Shown here: piece after piece, positions 14,981 through 23,197 of the stretch | Position numbering within the stretch: the first letter of the stretch is position 1 | Layout of the letters: each line of letters begins with the position of its first letter | From: CAZUGH01 sp964619785 | GTDB lineage: Bacteria; Bacillota; Clostridia; Lachnospirales; Lachnospiraceae | Assembly (NCBI GenBank): GCA_964619785.1 | Contig: CAZUGH010000022.1 | Coordinates: 1 to 24,290, forward strand | Reading direction: 5' to 3' | Length of the DNA: 24,290 nucleotides | Program-made: the position numbers and the translations under genes | Notes under the pieces: model-generated | Told to the model about the DNA's origin: nothing | Databases searched by the model: none | The model's input: the letters and a program-made list of their open reading frames with translations, nothing else

Positions 14981-16371
14981 AAAACATTTTCATTTTGCTC
15001 ACTCATCTCTTCTACTTTAGTAATAATCTGTTCAAGCTTTCCAATCAAATTTTGGGAAGCTTGTTTCAATTCATCGCGTAACCGAGCAGCCTCTCCCCAA
15101 TTCGAATGTTGAATTGCAAGAATAACCTGATCACCTTTCTTATGAAGACTATGATGTTCCTCATCAATAGCATTCCATAATGGCGCCACCTTTTCATTCT
15201 CAACCTGAATTGCATGATAAAAATGCCCAAATGAGCACTTTGTTGAATCTGTCTGTAGTGGAAGCGTCTTCTGACTCTCCACCATTGTCTCAATACTTTT
15301 TATCCATCCTTTGTGGGCTTTAATTGCCTTCTGGATTACATCAATCAATTCCTCATTTGAAATCTTACTCTTTCCTTTGTTCACAACCTCATATACATCT
15401 TTTACGATGCTAGACATACTCGTATCAACTTTTGAAATGTTTCCTGAATATGTGCTGCTGCTTACTGCCATCTCGTGAACCTGAGTTGTCATCTCACTTA
15501 ATTGTTCCGCATCTTCTGTTGCTGAATCCATCGCCTTACCAATCTCGTTCGATGATATTCGAATCGCTTCACATGAACCACTGACATTACGAATCTGTGC
15601 TGCCACGTCTTCAAGCAATGCTGCATTCGTTTCTACTGTCTTCGAAACCTGATCAATCGATTCACTAATCTGCTTCGTAGACTCCACAGTACGCACCATA
15701 CTCTCCTGTCCCTCATTCGAGGCAGTACGAATATCTGCAACAAAGCTCTCCATACCAGTCAGATTTCTCTTCGTATCGTCCGCCAATACTCGAACCTCTT
15801 CTGCTACAACCGCAAAACCCTTACCTTGCTCACCTGCTCGTGCCGCTTCAATTGCCGCATTCAGAGCCAATAGATTGGTTTGATTGGCAATCCCCTGAAC
15901 ACTCTCAACAATTCTTCCAACCTCTGCTGATAAATCAAGTAACTGCGTGATTCGCTCACTCATAATATCCATGTTCTGTATCACTGACTCTTTCATTAGA
16001 CGCGTCTCATCTAAAAGATTCTTGCTCTCCTGATTCTGTCTAGCTAGTCTGCTAGATTCTTCAGCTAGCTGATTCAACGTTTCGCTTGCTACATCGATTG
16101 TCTCATTCACCTGAGTCATGCTACTATTTGTTTCTTCAACAATTGCCTGATTCGACTCGCTAAGCATGCGCATCTCATTAGCTAATGCCGTCAACTTGTC
16201 TGCATTATATGACATACCTACATCATAACTACTAATGGTGCTTCCAACAATGAGTAATTCCTTAGCTGCCGCTGCAATCCTTGCCTCATTTTCACGTAAC
16301 GTTTCTAACTCCATCTGCTGCTCATTAACCACTTTATTTTTCTTATTCTTCTTATCTTTCTTCATCATCAT
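14977..16371 (-). CDS. Soluble methyl-accepting chemotaxis protein with C-terminal CZB domain
   Basis: A 464-residue cytoplasmic chemoreceptor; no membrane segment or periplasmic domain is seen, only a lysine-rich start. The signalling hairpin carries 'VESVQGIANQTNLLALNAAIEAARAGEQGKGFAVVAEEVRVLA', the highly conserved kinase-contact tip. The last 130 residues form a CZB domain with 'AHKGWI', 'CSFGHFYH' and 'IDEEHHSLH', giving the three His and one Cys that bind zinc in this family. CZB receptors are reported to sense zinc or oxidants such as hypochlorous acid. The start was set at ATG 16371 because GGAG lies just ahead; the longer frame to 16455 runs into maf. No other chemotaxis gene is in the window. 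Confidence 0.92.
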   Translation of the reverse strand: MMMKKDKKNKKNKVVNEQQMELETLRENEARIAAAAKELLIVGSTISSYDVGMSYNADKLTALANEMRMLSESNQAIVEETNSSMTQVNETIDVASETLNQLAEESSRLARQNQESKNLLDETRLMKESVIQNMDIMSERITQLLDLSAEVGRIVESVQGIANQTNLLALNAAIEAARAGEQGKGFAVVAEEVRVLADDTKRNLTGMESFVADIRTASNEGQESMVRTVESTKQISESIDQVSKTVETNAALLEDVAAQIRNVSGSCEAIRISSNEIGKAMDSATEDAEQLSEMTTQVHEMAVSSSTYSGNISKVDTSMSSIVKDVYEVVNKGKSKISNEELIDVIQKAIKAHKGWIKSIETMVESQKTLPLQTDSTKCSFGHFYHAIQVENEKVAPLWNAIDEEHHSLHKKGDQVILAIQHSNWGEAARLRDELKQASQNLIGKLEQIITKVEEMSEQNENVF

Positions 16372-16426
16372 ACCATCTCCATTCTCAGTGTAATGCACGA
16401 TATCACACTGCTTTATCCATGTTGTT

Positions 16427-16455
16427 ATTGTACCATTCCTACCCCATAATATCAA
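16427..16455 (-). promoter_or_regulatory. Predicted promoter of the CZB chemoreceptor gene
   Basis: Minus strand TTGATA (16450-16455), 17-base spacer, TACAAT (16427-16432). It overlaps the last codons of maf, allowing the receptor to be expressed apart from the maf-purL transcript. Confidence 0.6.
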
Positions 16456-17011
16456 TTAACTCTTTATATATTTTTTGTACTGGAAGTCCAACCACATTAT
16501 TATAATCGCCGTTAATTCCAACCACGAATTTGCCGAAAATCCCTTGTATTCCATATCCTCCTGCCTTATCATACGGTTCCTCTGTATGAATATACTCAGA
16601 AATCTCTTGCTCCGTCATATCAGCGACCATAACCTCTGTACAGACAGCAAAACTCTTACACTTTGTCATTTCCTTTTGGTGATAAATCAGAGTAACACCT
16701 GTGTATACTTGATGACTTCTACCAGCTAGTTGGTGAATCATCTTATCTGCCATGGCAGCATCTACAGGTTTACCTAATATCTGTCCATCGCTTGCAACAA
16801 TCGTATCTGCTGAGAGAATTATATATTCATCCGTATCTACCATCTTATCGACTGCTTCTGCTTTAATCTTCGATAATTCACAAGTAATATTCGCTGGTAT
16901 CGTTTCTGTCGTAATCTCTTCACAATCTGATACAATAACTTCAAAATCATCAACGATCATTTTCAATAATTCTTTTCTCCGAGGAGAACCGGAAGCCAAA
17001 ATAAATCTCAT
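16439..17011 (-). CDS. maf: Maf/YhdE-family nucleoside triphosphate pyrophosphatase
   Basis: A 190-residue protein of usual Maf length. It opens with 'MRFILASGSPRRKELL' (the S-x-S-P-R-R-x-E-L-L nucleotide-binding motif), then 'ADTIVASDGQILGKP' (catalytic Asp), 'AGRSHQVYTGVTL' and 'EPYDKAGGYGIQG' with 'GDYNNVVGLP'. Maf proteins hydrolyse dTTP, UTP and modified nucleotides to monophosphates and have been tied to septum control. I chose ATG 17011, the family start, with AAAGGGG ahead, over the 17059 opening. It lies 72 bases after purL with a weak hairpin between. Confidence 0.95.
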   Translation of the reverse strand: MRFILASGSPRRKELLKMIVDDFEVIVSDCEEITTETIPANITCELSKIKAEAVDKMVDTDEYIILSADTIVASDGQILGKPVDAAMADKMIHQLAGRSHQVYTGVTLIYHQKEMTKCKSFAVCTEVMVADMTEQEISEYIHTEEPYDKAGGYGIQGIFGKFVVGINGDYNNVVGLPVQKIYKELIDIMG

Positions 17012-17036
17012 TCTTTTCCCCTTTCTTATAAGAAGA

Positions 17037-17066
17037 ATAAGCCCTGCGTTTAAGAGCAAGGCTTAT
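17037..17066 (-). terminator. Hairpin between purL and maf, weak terminator or processing stem
   Basis: Minus-strand arms ATAAGCC(T)TGC and GCA(G)GGCTTAT around an 8-base loop, followed by TTCTTCTTAT rather than a clean T run. It would reduce, not abolish, read-through into maf. Confidence 0.45.
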
Positions 17067-17083
17067 CCGTTTATACCACTATA

Positions 17084-20000
17084 TTATTTGAAATACTCAA
17101 CACCTGATTCGAAGATCATCTGGTTCTGTTCTCCGTAGATATTGACTGCAACGCCATCCCCGCGACGCTCGGAATGTGCCATCTTACCAAGAACACGTCC
17201 ATCCTCGCTTGTGATACCCTCGATTGCATAATAGGAACCATTTGGATTGAAATCTTCATCCATTGTTGGATTGCCCGCCAAATCAACATACTGTGTAGCC
17301 ACCTGGCCATTCGCAAACAATTTCTGAATCCACTCTTCGCTTGCTACAAAACGACCTTCACCATGGGAAGCTGGAATCGCATATACTCCACCAAGCTCAG
17401 CCTTCTGTAACCAAGGGGACTTATTCGTAACAACCTTCGTATATACAGACTTCGATATATGACGTCCAATACTATTCGTGGTCAATGTTGGTGAATCGTC
17501 TTTCTGTGCCGTAATCTTACCATAAGGAACTAATCCAAGTTTAATCAGTGCCTGGAATCCATTACAGATACCAAGTGCCAAACCGTCTCTCTCATGCAAT
17601 AGTTTGTGGACACTTTCTTTGATTCTCTCATTGCGGAATACCGATGCAATAAACTTAGCTGAACCATCTGGCTCATCACCTGCACTAAATCCACCTGAGA
17701 ACATGAGAATCTGAGATTCATTGATTGCAGCCTCAAATTGTTCAACACTATCCTTGATATCTTGCTCTGTCATATTCTTAAATACAATGCTAGTTGCATC
17801 TGCGCCTGCATTTTCAAATGCTCGAATCGTATCATATTCGCAGTTTGTTCCTGGGAATACTGGAATAAATACTTTAGGCTTAGCAACCTTATTCTTGCAT
17901 ACATAGATGTCTTTGGTATCATACAAGCCAGTCTTAATCTCCTTATCCTCAACACCAGAACGCGTTGGGAATACTTTCTCAAGCTTGCTTGTCCAAGCGC
18001 TCAGTGCTTCTTCAAGATTAATCTTAGCACCAGCAACTTCAAATACTGCTGCCTCTGTCACAACACCAACTGTGTCATATTTACCCTTCAAATCCTGTAC
18101 ACGATCTGCAGCAACTTCTGTAATAATATTACCATATTCCACATTGAATAAATCATCAGCTGTGATACTATCGTCAAATGTAACACCTAGCTTATTACCA
18201 AATGCCATCTTACTTACTGCTTCGCTGATACCACCTTGACAACCAGCATATGCAGATACAATAACGCCGTCATGAATCATCTCTGTGATAGTTCCATATA
18301 AACTCATCAACTGATCATATACTGGAACTTGGTATTCATCCTTTTCAATATTAAACTTCACTAGCTTGTTACCCGCTGCTTTTAACTCTGGTGTAATCAC
18401 ATCTGACAGATGTGCCACATCAACAGCAAAGGAACACAATGTTGGTGGAACATCGATGTCATTAAATGAGCCAGACATACTATCTTTACCACCAATAGAT
18501 GGAAGTCCCAAGCTAATCTGTGCATTGTATGCTCCAAGCATTGCTGCCATAGGCTCACCCCAGCGCTTTGGATCCTCTCCAAGTCGTTTGAAATACTCCT
18601 GGAATGTGAAACGAATCTTGCTATAATCTCCTCCTGCTGCCACAATCTTAGCAACCGATGAAATAACTGCATAGATAGAACCATGATATGGACTCCAAGA
18701 ACCAAGGAATGGATCCATACCGTAACTCATCATCGTAACGGTATCACTTGTACCCTTCAAAACTGGTAATTTAGCAATCATCGTCTGCGTTGGTGTAAGC
18801 TGATACTTACCACCATAAGGCATGTCTACAGTAGCTGCACCAATAGAGCTATCAAACATCTCAACAAGCCCCTTCTTAGAACATATATTCAAGTCTTTCA
18901 TATGCTCTAACCAAGCTGCCTTCACATCGTTAACTGCTTTTTTATTATCAAAATAATTCTTTTTCTCATCTGGAAGAGTAACGACAACATCGATCTCCTG
19001 ATGAGCTCCATTGGTATCTAAGAAAGCACGAGACAAGTTTACAATCTCAGTTCCTCTCCAATTCAATACCAAACGTGGCTCTTTTGTTACAACTGCAACG
19101 ACTACAGCCTCTAAGTTCTCTTCCCCTGCATATCCTAACATGGTATCTGCATCTTTTGGATCTACAACAATCGCCATACGTTCCTGAGACTCCGAAATAG
19201 ATAACTCAGTTCCGTCTAGACCGGCATATTTCTTTGGCACCTTATCCAAATCAATCTGTAGTCCATCTGCTAACTCGCCAATCGCAACTGATACACCACC
19301 CGCACCAAAGTCGTTACATTTTTTAATCAATGCGCTTACCTCTTCGCGACGGAATAAACGTTGAATCTTACGTTCTGTAGGAGCATTACCTTTTTGTACC
19401 TCGGCACCACATGTATCGATAGACTCTGTATTATGTGCCTTCGATGAACCAGTTGCACCACCACAACCATCACGTCCTGTACGTCCGCCGAGAAGGATGA
19501 TGATATCTCCTGGATCTGAATTTTCACGTTTTACACTTCTTCTTGGAGCAGCACCCATAACAGCACCAATCTCCATACGCTTTGCAACATAATTAGGATG
19601 ATAAATCTCATCTACTAAACCTGTTGCCAAACCAATCTGATTACCATATGAGCTATATCCATGAGCAGCACCAGTTACAATCTTACGCTGAGCCAACTTA
19701 CCTTTTAATGTATCTTTTAGGGAAATGGTCGGATCAGCAGCACCAGTTACACGCATAGCCTGGTATACATAACCACGTCCTGAAAGTGGGTCACGAATTG
19801 CTCCACCAAGACATGTCGCAGCACCACCAAATGGTTCAATCTCTGTTGGATGATTATGTGTTTCATTCTTAAAGAACACTAACCATTCCTCTGTCTGAAC
19901 CTTATCTCCATTCTTTACTTCTACAGGAACAATAATGGAACAAGCATTAATCTCGTCAGACACTTCCATATCCTCTAATTTACCATCTGCACGAAGCTTC

Positions 20001-20851
20001 TTCATACCCATTAATGCAATATCCATCAAACTGATAAACTTATCGTCGCGGCCCTTGTAAATCACGGCTCTATCATCACAATACTTCTTAAATGTATCCT
20101 GAATTGGTTTCTGATAATAGCCATCTTCAAACTTTACGTTCGTAAGTTCAGTAAGGAATGTTGTATGACGACAATGGTCTGACCAATATGTGTCTAGTAC
20201 GCGAATCTCTGTCATGCTTGGATCACGCTTTTCTTCATTCGCAAAATAATTCTGGATATGAAGAAAATCCTTAAATGTCATGGCCAATCCCAAGCTTTCA
20301 TATAACTTCTTCAACTCAGCTTCTTTCATTGATGAGAAACCATCAAAAACCTTAATATCCTTAGGATCTTCGAAAATCGTAGTCAACGTATCTGGAATTG
20401 TCTCATCTGTCTCACGTGAGTCTACCGGATTGATACAATATTCTTTGACTTTCTCTAATTCATCATCACTTATCTCACCGGATAACACATACGTCGTTGC
20501 GGAACGAATCACTGGTTCTTCTGACTCCTTAAGAAGCTTTACGCATTGCTCAGCCGAATCTGCACGCTGATCGAACTGTCCTGGTAAATACTCCACTGAG
20601 AATACGCGGTCTCCTTCTTCTTTTGGAAATTCATTCTCATAGAGCATATCTACTGGTGGCTCTGAAAAAACAGTTCCTAAAGCCTTCTTGTATGTGTCTT
20701 CCCCAACACCTTCAACATCATACCGAATCAACTCACGGACTCCAGTTAATCCTTTCATGCCCAAATACTCTTTTAACTCTGCTTTAAGCTCCTTTGCTGC
20801 TACTGCATAAGCGGTCTTCTTCTCCACATAAATTCGTTTCACATTTGCCAT
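17084..20851 (-). CDS. purL: Phosphoribosylformylglycinamidine synthase, fused PurL-PurQ type
   Basis: Converts FGAR, glutamine and ATP to FGAM in de novo purine synthesis. At 1255 residues it is the long single-chain form. The N-terminal PurS-like part is followed by the linker and the two synthetase halves, with 'FFKNETHNHPTEIEPFGGAATCLGGAIRDPL' and 'SYGNQIGLATG'. The C-terminal class I glutaminase has 'PVFPGTNCEYDTIRAF', nucleophile Cys in 'GICNGFQALIKLG' and the His/Glu pair in 'PASHGEGRF'. All catalytic blocks are intact. AAAGGA precedes ATG 20851. Only 23 bases separate it from the foldase-like gene, so it should be expressed from that gene's promoter; no purine riboswitch or PurR-type site fits in the gap. 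Confidence 0.98.
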   Translation of the reverse strand: MANVKRIYVEKKTAYAVAAKELKAELKEYLGMKGLTGVRELIRYDVEGVGEDTYKKALGTVFSEPPVDMLYENEFPKEEGDRVFSVEYLPGQFDQRADSAEQCVKLLKESEEPVIRSATTYVLSGEISDDELEKVKEYCINPVDSRETDETIPDTLTTIFEDPKDIKVFDGFSSMKEAELKKLYESLGLAMTFKDFLHIQNYFANEEKRDPSMTEIRVLDTYWSDHCRHTTFLTELTNVKFEDGYYQKPIQDTFKKYCDDRAVIYKGRDDKFISLMDIALMGMKKLRADGKLEDMEVSDEINACSIIVPVEVKNGDKVQTEEWLVFFKNETHNHPTEIEPFGGAATCLGGAIRDPLSGRGYVYQAMRVTGAADPTISLKDTLKGKLAQRKIVTGAAHGYSSYGNQIGLATGLVDEIYHPNYVAKRMEIGAVMGAAPRRSVKRENSDPGDIIILLGGRTGRDGCGGATGSSKAHNTESIDTCGAEVQKGNAPTERKIQRLFRREEVSALIKKCNDFGAGGVSVAIGELADGLQIDLDKVPKKYAGLDGTELSISESQERMAIVVDPKDADTMLGYAGEENLEAVVVAVVTKEPRLVLNWRGTEIVNLSRAFLDTNGAHQEIDVVVTLPDEKKNYFDNKKAVNDVKAAWLEHMKDLNICSKKGLVEMFDSSIGAATVDMPYGGKYQLTPTQTMIAKLPVLKGTSDTVTMMSYGMDPFLGSWSPYHGSIYAVISSVAKIVAAGGDYSKIRFTFQEYFKRLGEDPKRWGEPMAAMLGAYNAQISLGLPSIGGKDSMSGSFNDIDVPPTLCSFAVDVAHLSDVITPELKAAGNKLVKFNIEKDEYQVPVYDQLMSLYGTITEMIHDGVIVSAYAGCQGGISEAVSKMAFGNKLGVTFDDSITADDLFNVEYGNIITEVAADRVQDLKGKYDTVGVVTEAAVFEVAGAKINLEEALSAWTSKLEKVFPTRSGVEDKEIKTGLYDTKDIYVCKNKVAKPKVFIPVFPGTNCEYDTIRAFENAGADATSIVFKNMTEQDIKDSVEQFEAAINESQILMFSGGFSAGDEPDGSAKFIASVFRNERIKESVHKLLHERDGLALGICNGFQALIKLGLVPYGKITAQKDDSPTLTTNSIGRHISKSVYTKVVTNKSPWLQKAELGGVYAIPASHGEGRFVASEEWIQKLFANGQVATQYVDLAGNPTMDEDFNPNGSYYAIEGITSEDGRVLGKMAHSERRGDGVAVNIYGEQNQMIFESGVEYFK

Positions 20852-20874
20852 GACTATTATCCTTTCTTTATGCC

Positions 20875-21987
20875 TTATTTGGTTGTGTAGTTACCAAGTT
20901 TTATCTTATTCCACTGAGATTCATTAACCTCAGTTCCATAGGTTGCTGCCAAAGTTTGATAATCTGTCTCAAAGCGACTATCCTCTTCCTTCTGAACCGC
21001 ATCCTCACATGCTTTATCATAAGCAGCAGAATCATTGTTATTTTCCATCTTAATCAGGTAGTATCCATCTTCACCTTCTAAAACCGTTGAAATCTCACCA
21101 TTGTTCATCTTCTTAACCTGCTTCAATAAAGCTTTTGTCAAGAAATCAGTATCTGTCTCAACAAGTTCCTTTGATTGATACTCAATACCTGATTTATCTC
21201 CATCTGCTAAAAGCTTTGTAAAATCCTTAGCTGTCGCAGATTTTGTTGCCAACTCATCCATCTGTTGCTTCAAAGTAGCTTTCTCAGCATCGGACTTTGC
21301 TACCGTCTTGTTATTCGCATCTGTTGTCTGTGTGCTAACATAGTAATACTGTAAATCATACTGACGATTGTCCTTCTTACTTACCTTTGCCTTGATTGCT
21401 GCATCATCAATATCATATCCGTCAACCAGTTGCTTCTTATATTTATCAGCTAGTGCCTGTGCTTCTAAAACCTTAGTAATTTTTCCTTTACTTAAGCCAA
21501 GCATTCCCTTTTGCTTTGTTGTCATATTCTCCATTGCTGAAGTTACCTGCTTCGCTACAGCTGTCTTTTCCTCTGCTGTCAAAACCACATTGTTGTTTGC
21601 TGCTTCTTGGCATAATACAGCACGTTGTTCAACTGCACTAAGAACATCATTCTTTGCCTGCTGTGCTCCTGTTGTTCCTTCTTCATCAACCTCAGTTGAC
21701 CAATAATCAGAGCCATAAATCTGCTGATATAAGGAGCTCATGCTATTATACTGTGCTTCTGTAGAATAGATGTCATACATCGCATCTGTTAAATAAATCT
21801 TCTGATCACCAACCGTCGCTATCACTCTTGGTCGAAATTGTTCATAACATACAGCTGCCACGAAGAGAACGCATAATAGAACTCCACCGATGATTAACAT
21901 CTTCATTTTGCTATTGCTTCCACTCTTCTTATCACCCTTTTTGTCAACAGTACCTTGATTCTTCATTACCTTTTTTGCGCTATTCAT
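20875..21987 (-). CDS. Membrane-anchored foldase/peptidyl-prolyl isomerase-like protein (SurA/PrsA-type)
   Basis: A 370-residue protein with a short lysine-rich cytoplasmic start, one membrane segment ('MLIIGGVLLCVLFVAAVCY', about residues 29-47) and an extracellular part. The order is that of SurA/PrsA-like chaperones: 'VIATVGDQKIYLTDAMYDIYS' is the N-terminal SurA-like entry, a long helical region follows, then 'YDLQYYYVSTQT' and 'MNNGEISTVLEGEDGYYLIKME', which match the ends of a parvulin domain. The central parvulin body is poorly conserved, so isomerase activity is doubtful. The start was set at ATG 21987 because GGAGG lies just ahead; the 22038 frame would contain that site. First gene of a likely foldase-purL transcript. 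Confidence 0.82.
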   Translation of the reverse strand: MNSAKKVMKNQGTVDKKGDKKSGSNSKMKMLIIGGVLLCVLFVAAVCYEQFRPRVIATVGDQKIYLTDAMYDIYSTEAQYNSMSSLYQQIYGSDYWSTEVDEEGTTGAQQAKNDVLSAVEQRAVLCQEAANNNVVLTAEEKTAVAKQVTSAMENMTTKQKGMLGLSKGKITKVLEAQALADKYKKQLVDGYDIDDAAIKAKVSKKDNRQYDLQYYYVSTQTTDANNKTVAKSDAEKATLKQQMDELATKSATAKDFTKLLADGDKSGIEYQSKELVETDTDFLTKALLKQVKKMNNGEISTVLEGEDGYYLIKMENNNDSAAYDKACEDAVQKEEDSRFETDYQTLAATYGTEVNESQWNKIKLGNYTTK

Positions 21988-22044
21988 AATGTCCTCCATC
22001 TTTCTCTTTTTATTGTGCTTTTTCACACAACAAGCCATAGTAAT

Positions 22045-22072
22045 ATTTTACCTTAATTATAAGAGAAGTCAA
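22045..22072 (-). promoter_or_regulatory. Predicted promoter of the foldase-purL transcript
   Basis: Minus strand TTGACT (22067-22072), 16-base spacer, TAAAAT (22045-22050), about 58 bases ahead of the ATG. Confidence 0.65.
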
Positions 22073-22105
22073 GATTTTACTAGATTTATTTTGATAAAAT
22101 AATTG

Positions 22106-22134
22106 TTGACAAAGAAACGGCATCATGATATTAT
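22106..22134 (+). promoter_or_regulatory. Promoter of tRNA-Leu
   Basis: Perfect TTGACA (22106-22111), 17-base spacer, TATTAT (22129-22134), ending 13 bases before the tRNA. Confidence 0.85.
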
Positions 22135-22147
22135 AATTAAGCGTTTT

Positions 22148-22231
22148 GCAGAAGTGGCGGAATTGGCAGACGCGCAGGCTTCAGGTGCCTGTGGTGGCAA
22201 CACCGTGTGGGTTCAAGTCCCATCTTCTGCA
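22148..22231 (+). tRNA. tRNA-Leu (anticodon CAG)
   Basis: An 84-base class II tRNA: acceptor GCAGAAG / CTTCTGC plus A, D-arm GGCGGAATTGGCAGACGC, anticodon arm CAGGC-TTCAGGT-GCCTG with anticodon CAG, a long variable arm (TGGTGGCAACACCGT), T-arm GGGTTCAAGTCCC. CCA is not encoded. Confidence 0.96.
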
Positions 22232-22238
22232 TTTTGAG

Positions 22239-22267
22239 GGAGCTATGATTGATAGCTTCTTTTTTTA
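22239..22267 (+). terminator. Terminator of tRNA-Leu
   Basis: AGCTAT-gattg-ATAGCT with T-rich tail TCTTTTTTT, starting 10 bases after the tRNA. Confidence 0.8.
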
Positions 22268-22269
22268 TA

Positions 22270-22299
22270 TATAAAAGCGGATGTCTCGTGCCATCCGCT
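22270..22299 (-). terminator. Terminator of the Nudix operon
   Basis: Arms AGCGGATG (22276-22283) and CATCCGCT (22292-22299), with TTTTATATAT after it on the minus strand. It lies 6 bases after the stop codon of the 106-residue protein. Confidence 0.8.
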
Positions 22300-22305
22300 C
22301 TAAAA

Positions 22306-22626
22306 TCACTTCATATGTTCTTGCTCAAATCTCTGATATTCCTCTGTCAGCCACTTGGCAATCTCCTTTTTCCCATCCTCACTATATTCAAAGTCTTTTT
22401 TCGTAATAAAAGTAGGATCCGTGCTTTCATAATTCAGTGGTCCTGGCCAGTAAGCCGCCTCTAAAACAGCCTCTCCTCGCTTCTCCTTCGGAGTCCAATG
22501 AACATTCTCAAGGGGATTCCTCGCAATTCGATAATGCATCCCATAGATACCGCCCATACTACCTGTAAACGGAATACCAAATTCATAAAATCCTATGTAA
22601 TACAGCTTCTTCTCATCTAGTTCCAT
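22306..22626 (-). CDS. Hypothetical 106-residue protein coupled to the Nudix gene
   Basis: I do not recognise this protein. It is soluble, acidic and rich in aromatic residues: 'YYIGFYEFGIPFTGSMGGIYGMHYRIARNPLENV', then 'AAYWPGPLNYESTD', then a charged helix 'GKKEIAKWLTEEYQRFEQEH'. No signal peptide, membrane segment or metal motif. Its ATG overlaps the end of the Nudix gene by 10 bases (22617-22626) and it ends just before a terminator, which supports it as a real coupled gene. It may assist or modulate the Nudix hydrolase; that is inference. Confidence 0.75.
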   Translation of the reverse strand: MELDEKKLYYIGFYEFGIPFTGSMGGIYGMHYRIARNPLENVHWTPKEKRGEAVLEAAYWPGPLNYESTDPTFITKKDFEYSEDGKKEIAKWLTEEYQRFEQEHMK

Positions 22627-23141
22627 TCTCCACGCTCCAGCCTACGAACACATTCTTCTAACTTATTGCGATATCTCAAAAAACGTTCTCTCGGAGAAAC
22701 CATATCATTTCCCCACATCTTCACTAACTCATCAAAGGAAACAAATTTAGCATCCACTACCTCCGTATCCTGAAGTACGAGTTCATCCAATTCCACATCA
22801 CATATATTGATATAGGTATCAACAAACCGATCCTTCACTCTCACGGTATCTAGCTCTACTAGATGTTTAGGTTCTACAACCAGTCCAAGCTCTTCTCCCA
22901 TTTCACGAACGGCTCCCATTCTGCTGTCCTCACCCATTAACACAGAACCGCCTGTACATTCCCAGCACAATCCCATATGCTTATTAGGGTGTCTCTGATC
23001 AAGTAAAATTCTGCCATCCGAACGAATCGTCCAGATATCAACCACAATGTGATATCTACCTTCGGGGATATCCTGACCTCTCTCATGAGTCTCCCCAACA
23101 GGGTTCCTGTTCTCATCATAAAGATCCCACAATTCACCCAT
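22617..23141 (-). CDS. Nudix hydrolase, isopentenyl-diphosphate-isomerase-like branch
   Basis: A 174-residue protein with a complete Nudix box, 'GSVLMGEDSRMGAVREMGEELGL' read as G-x5-E-x7-R-E-x-x-E-E-x-G-L. The N-terminus 'ELWDLYDENRNPVGETHERG ... EGRYHIVVDIWTI' and 'WECTGGSV' match the group of Firmicutes Nudix proteins related to IDI in fold but usually annotated only as Nudix hydrolases. It probably cleaves a nucleoside diphosphate linked to another moiety; the substrate is unknown. AAAGGAG lies ahead of ATG 23141. It is followed by, and overlaps, the small hypothetical gene. A palindrome covers its likely -10 box. Confidence 0.92.
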   Translation of the reverse strand: MGELWDLYDENRNPVGETHERGQDIPEGRYHIVVDIWTIRSDGRILLDQRHPNKHMGLCWECTGGSVLMGEDSRMGAVREMGEELGLVVEPKHLVELDTVRVKDRFVDTYINICDVELDELVLQDTEVVDAKFVSFDELVKMWGNDMVSPRERFLRYRNKLEECVRRLERGEWN

Positions 23142-23162
23142 GACGTTTCTCCTTTCATTGTC

Positions 23163-23197
23163 CGAAAAATATTGTTCCTATTATACAACATTTTTCG
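23163..23197. promoter_or_regulatory. Palindromic operator-like site over the Nudix promoter
   Basis: CGAAAAATATTGT (23163-23175) and ACAACATTTTTCG (23185-23197) form a 13-bp dyad with one mismatch around a 9-base centre. The minus-strand -10 box TATAAT (23180-23185) lies in the centre; a good -35 is not seen. The only bases between this site and the upstream peptidase gene are that gene's stop codon. Confidence 0.55.

Noticed and set aside
17738..18151. 137-codon plus-strand frame opposite purL
   Set aside because: Shadow of the conserved PurL coding sequence; the translation is a Cys/Ile/Asn-rich low-information string.
20852..20874. Purine riboswitch or PurR box ahead of purL
   Set aside because: Only 23 bases are available and they hold just the ribosome binding site.
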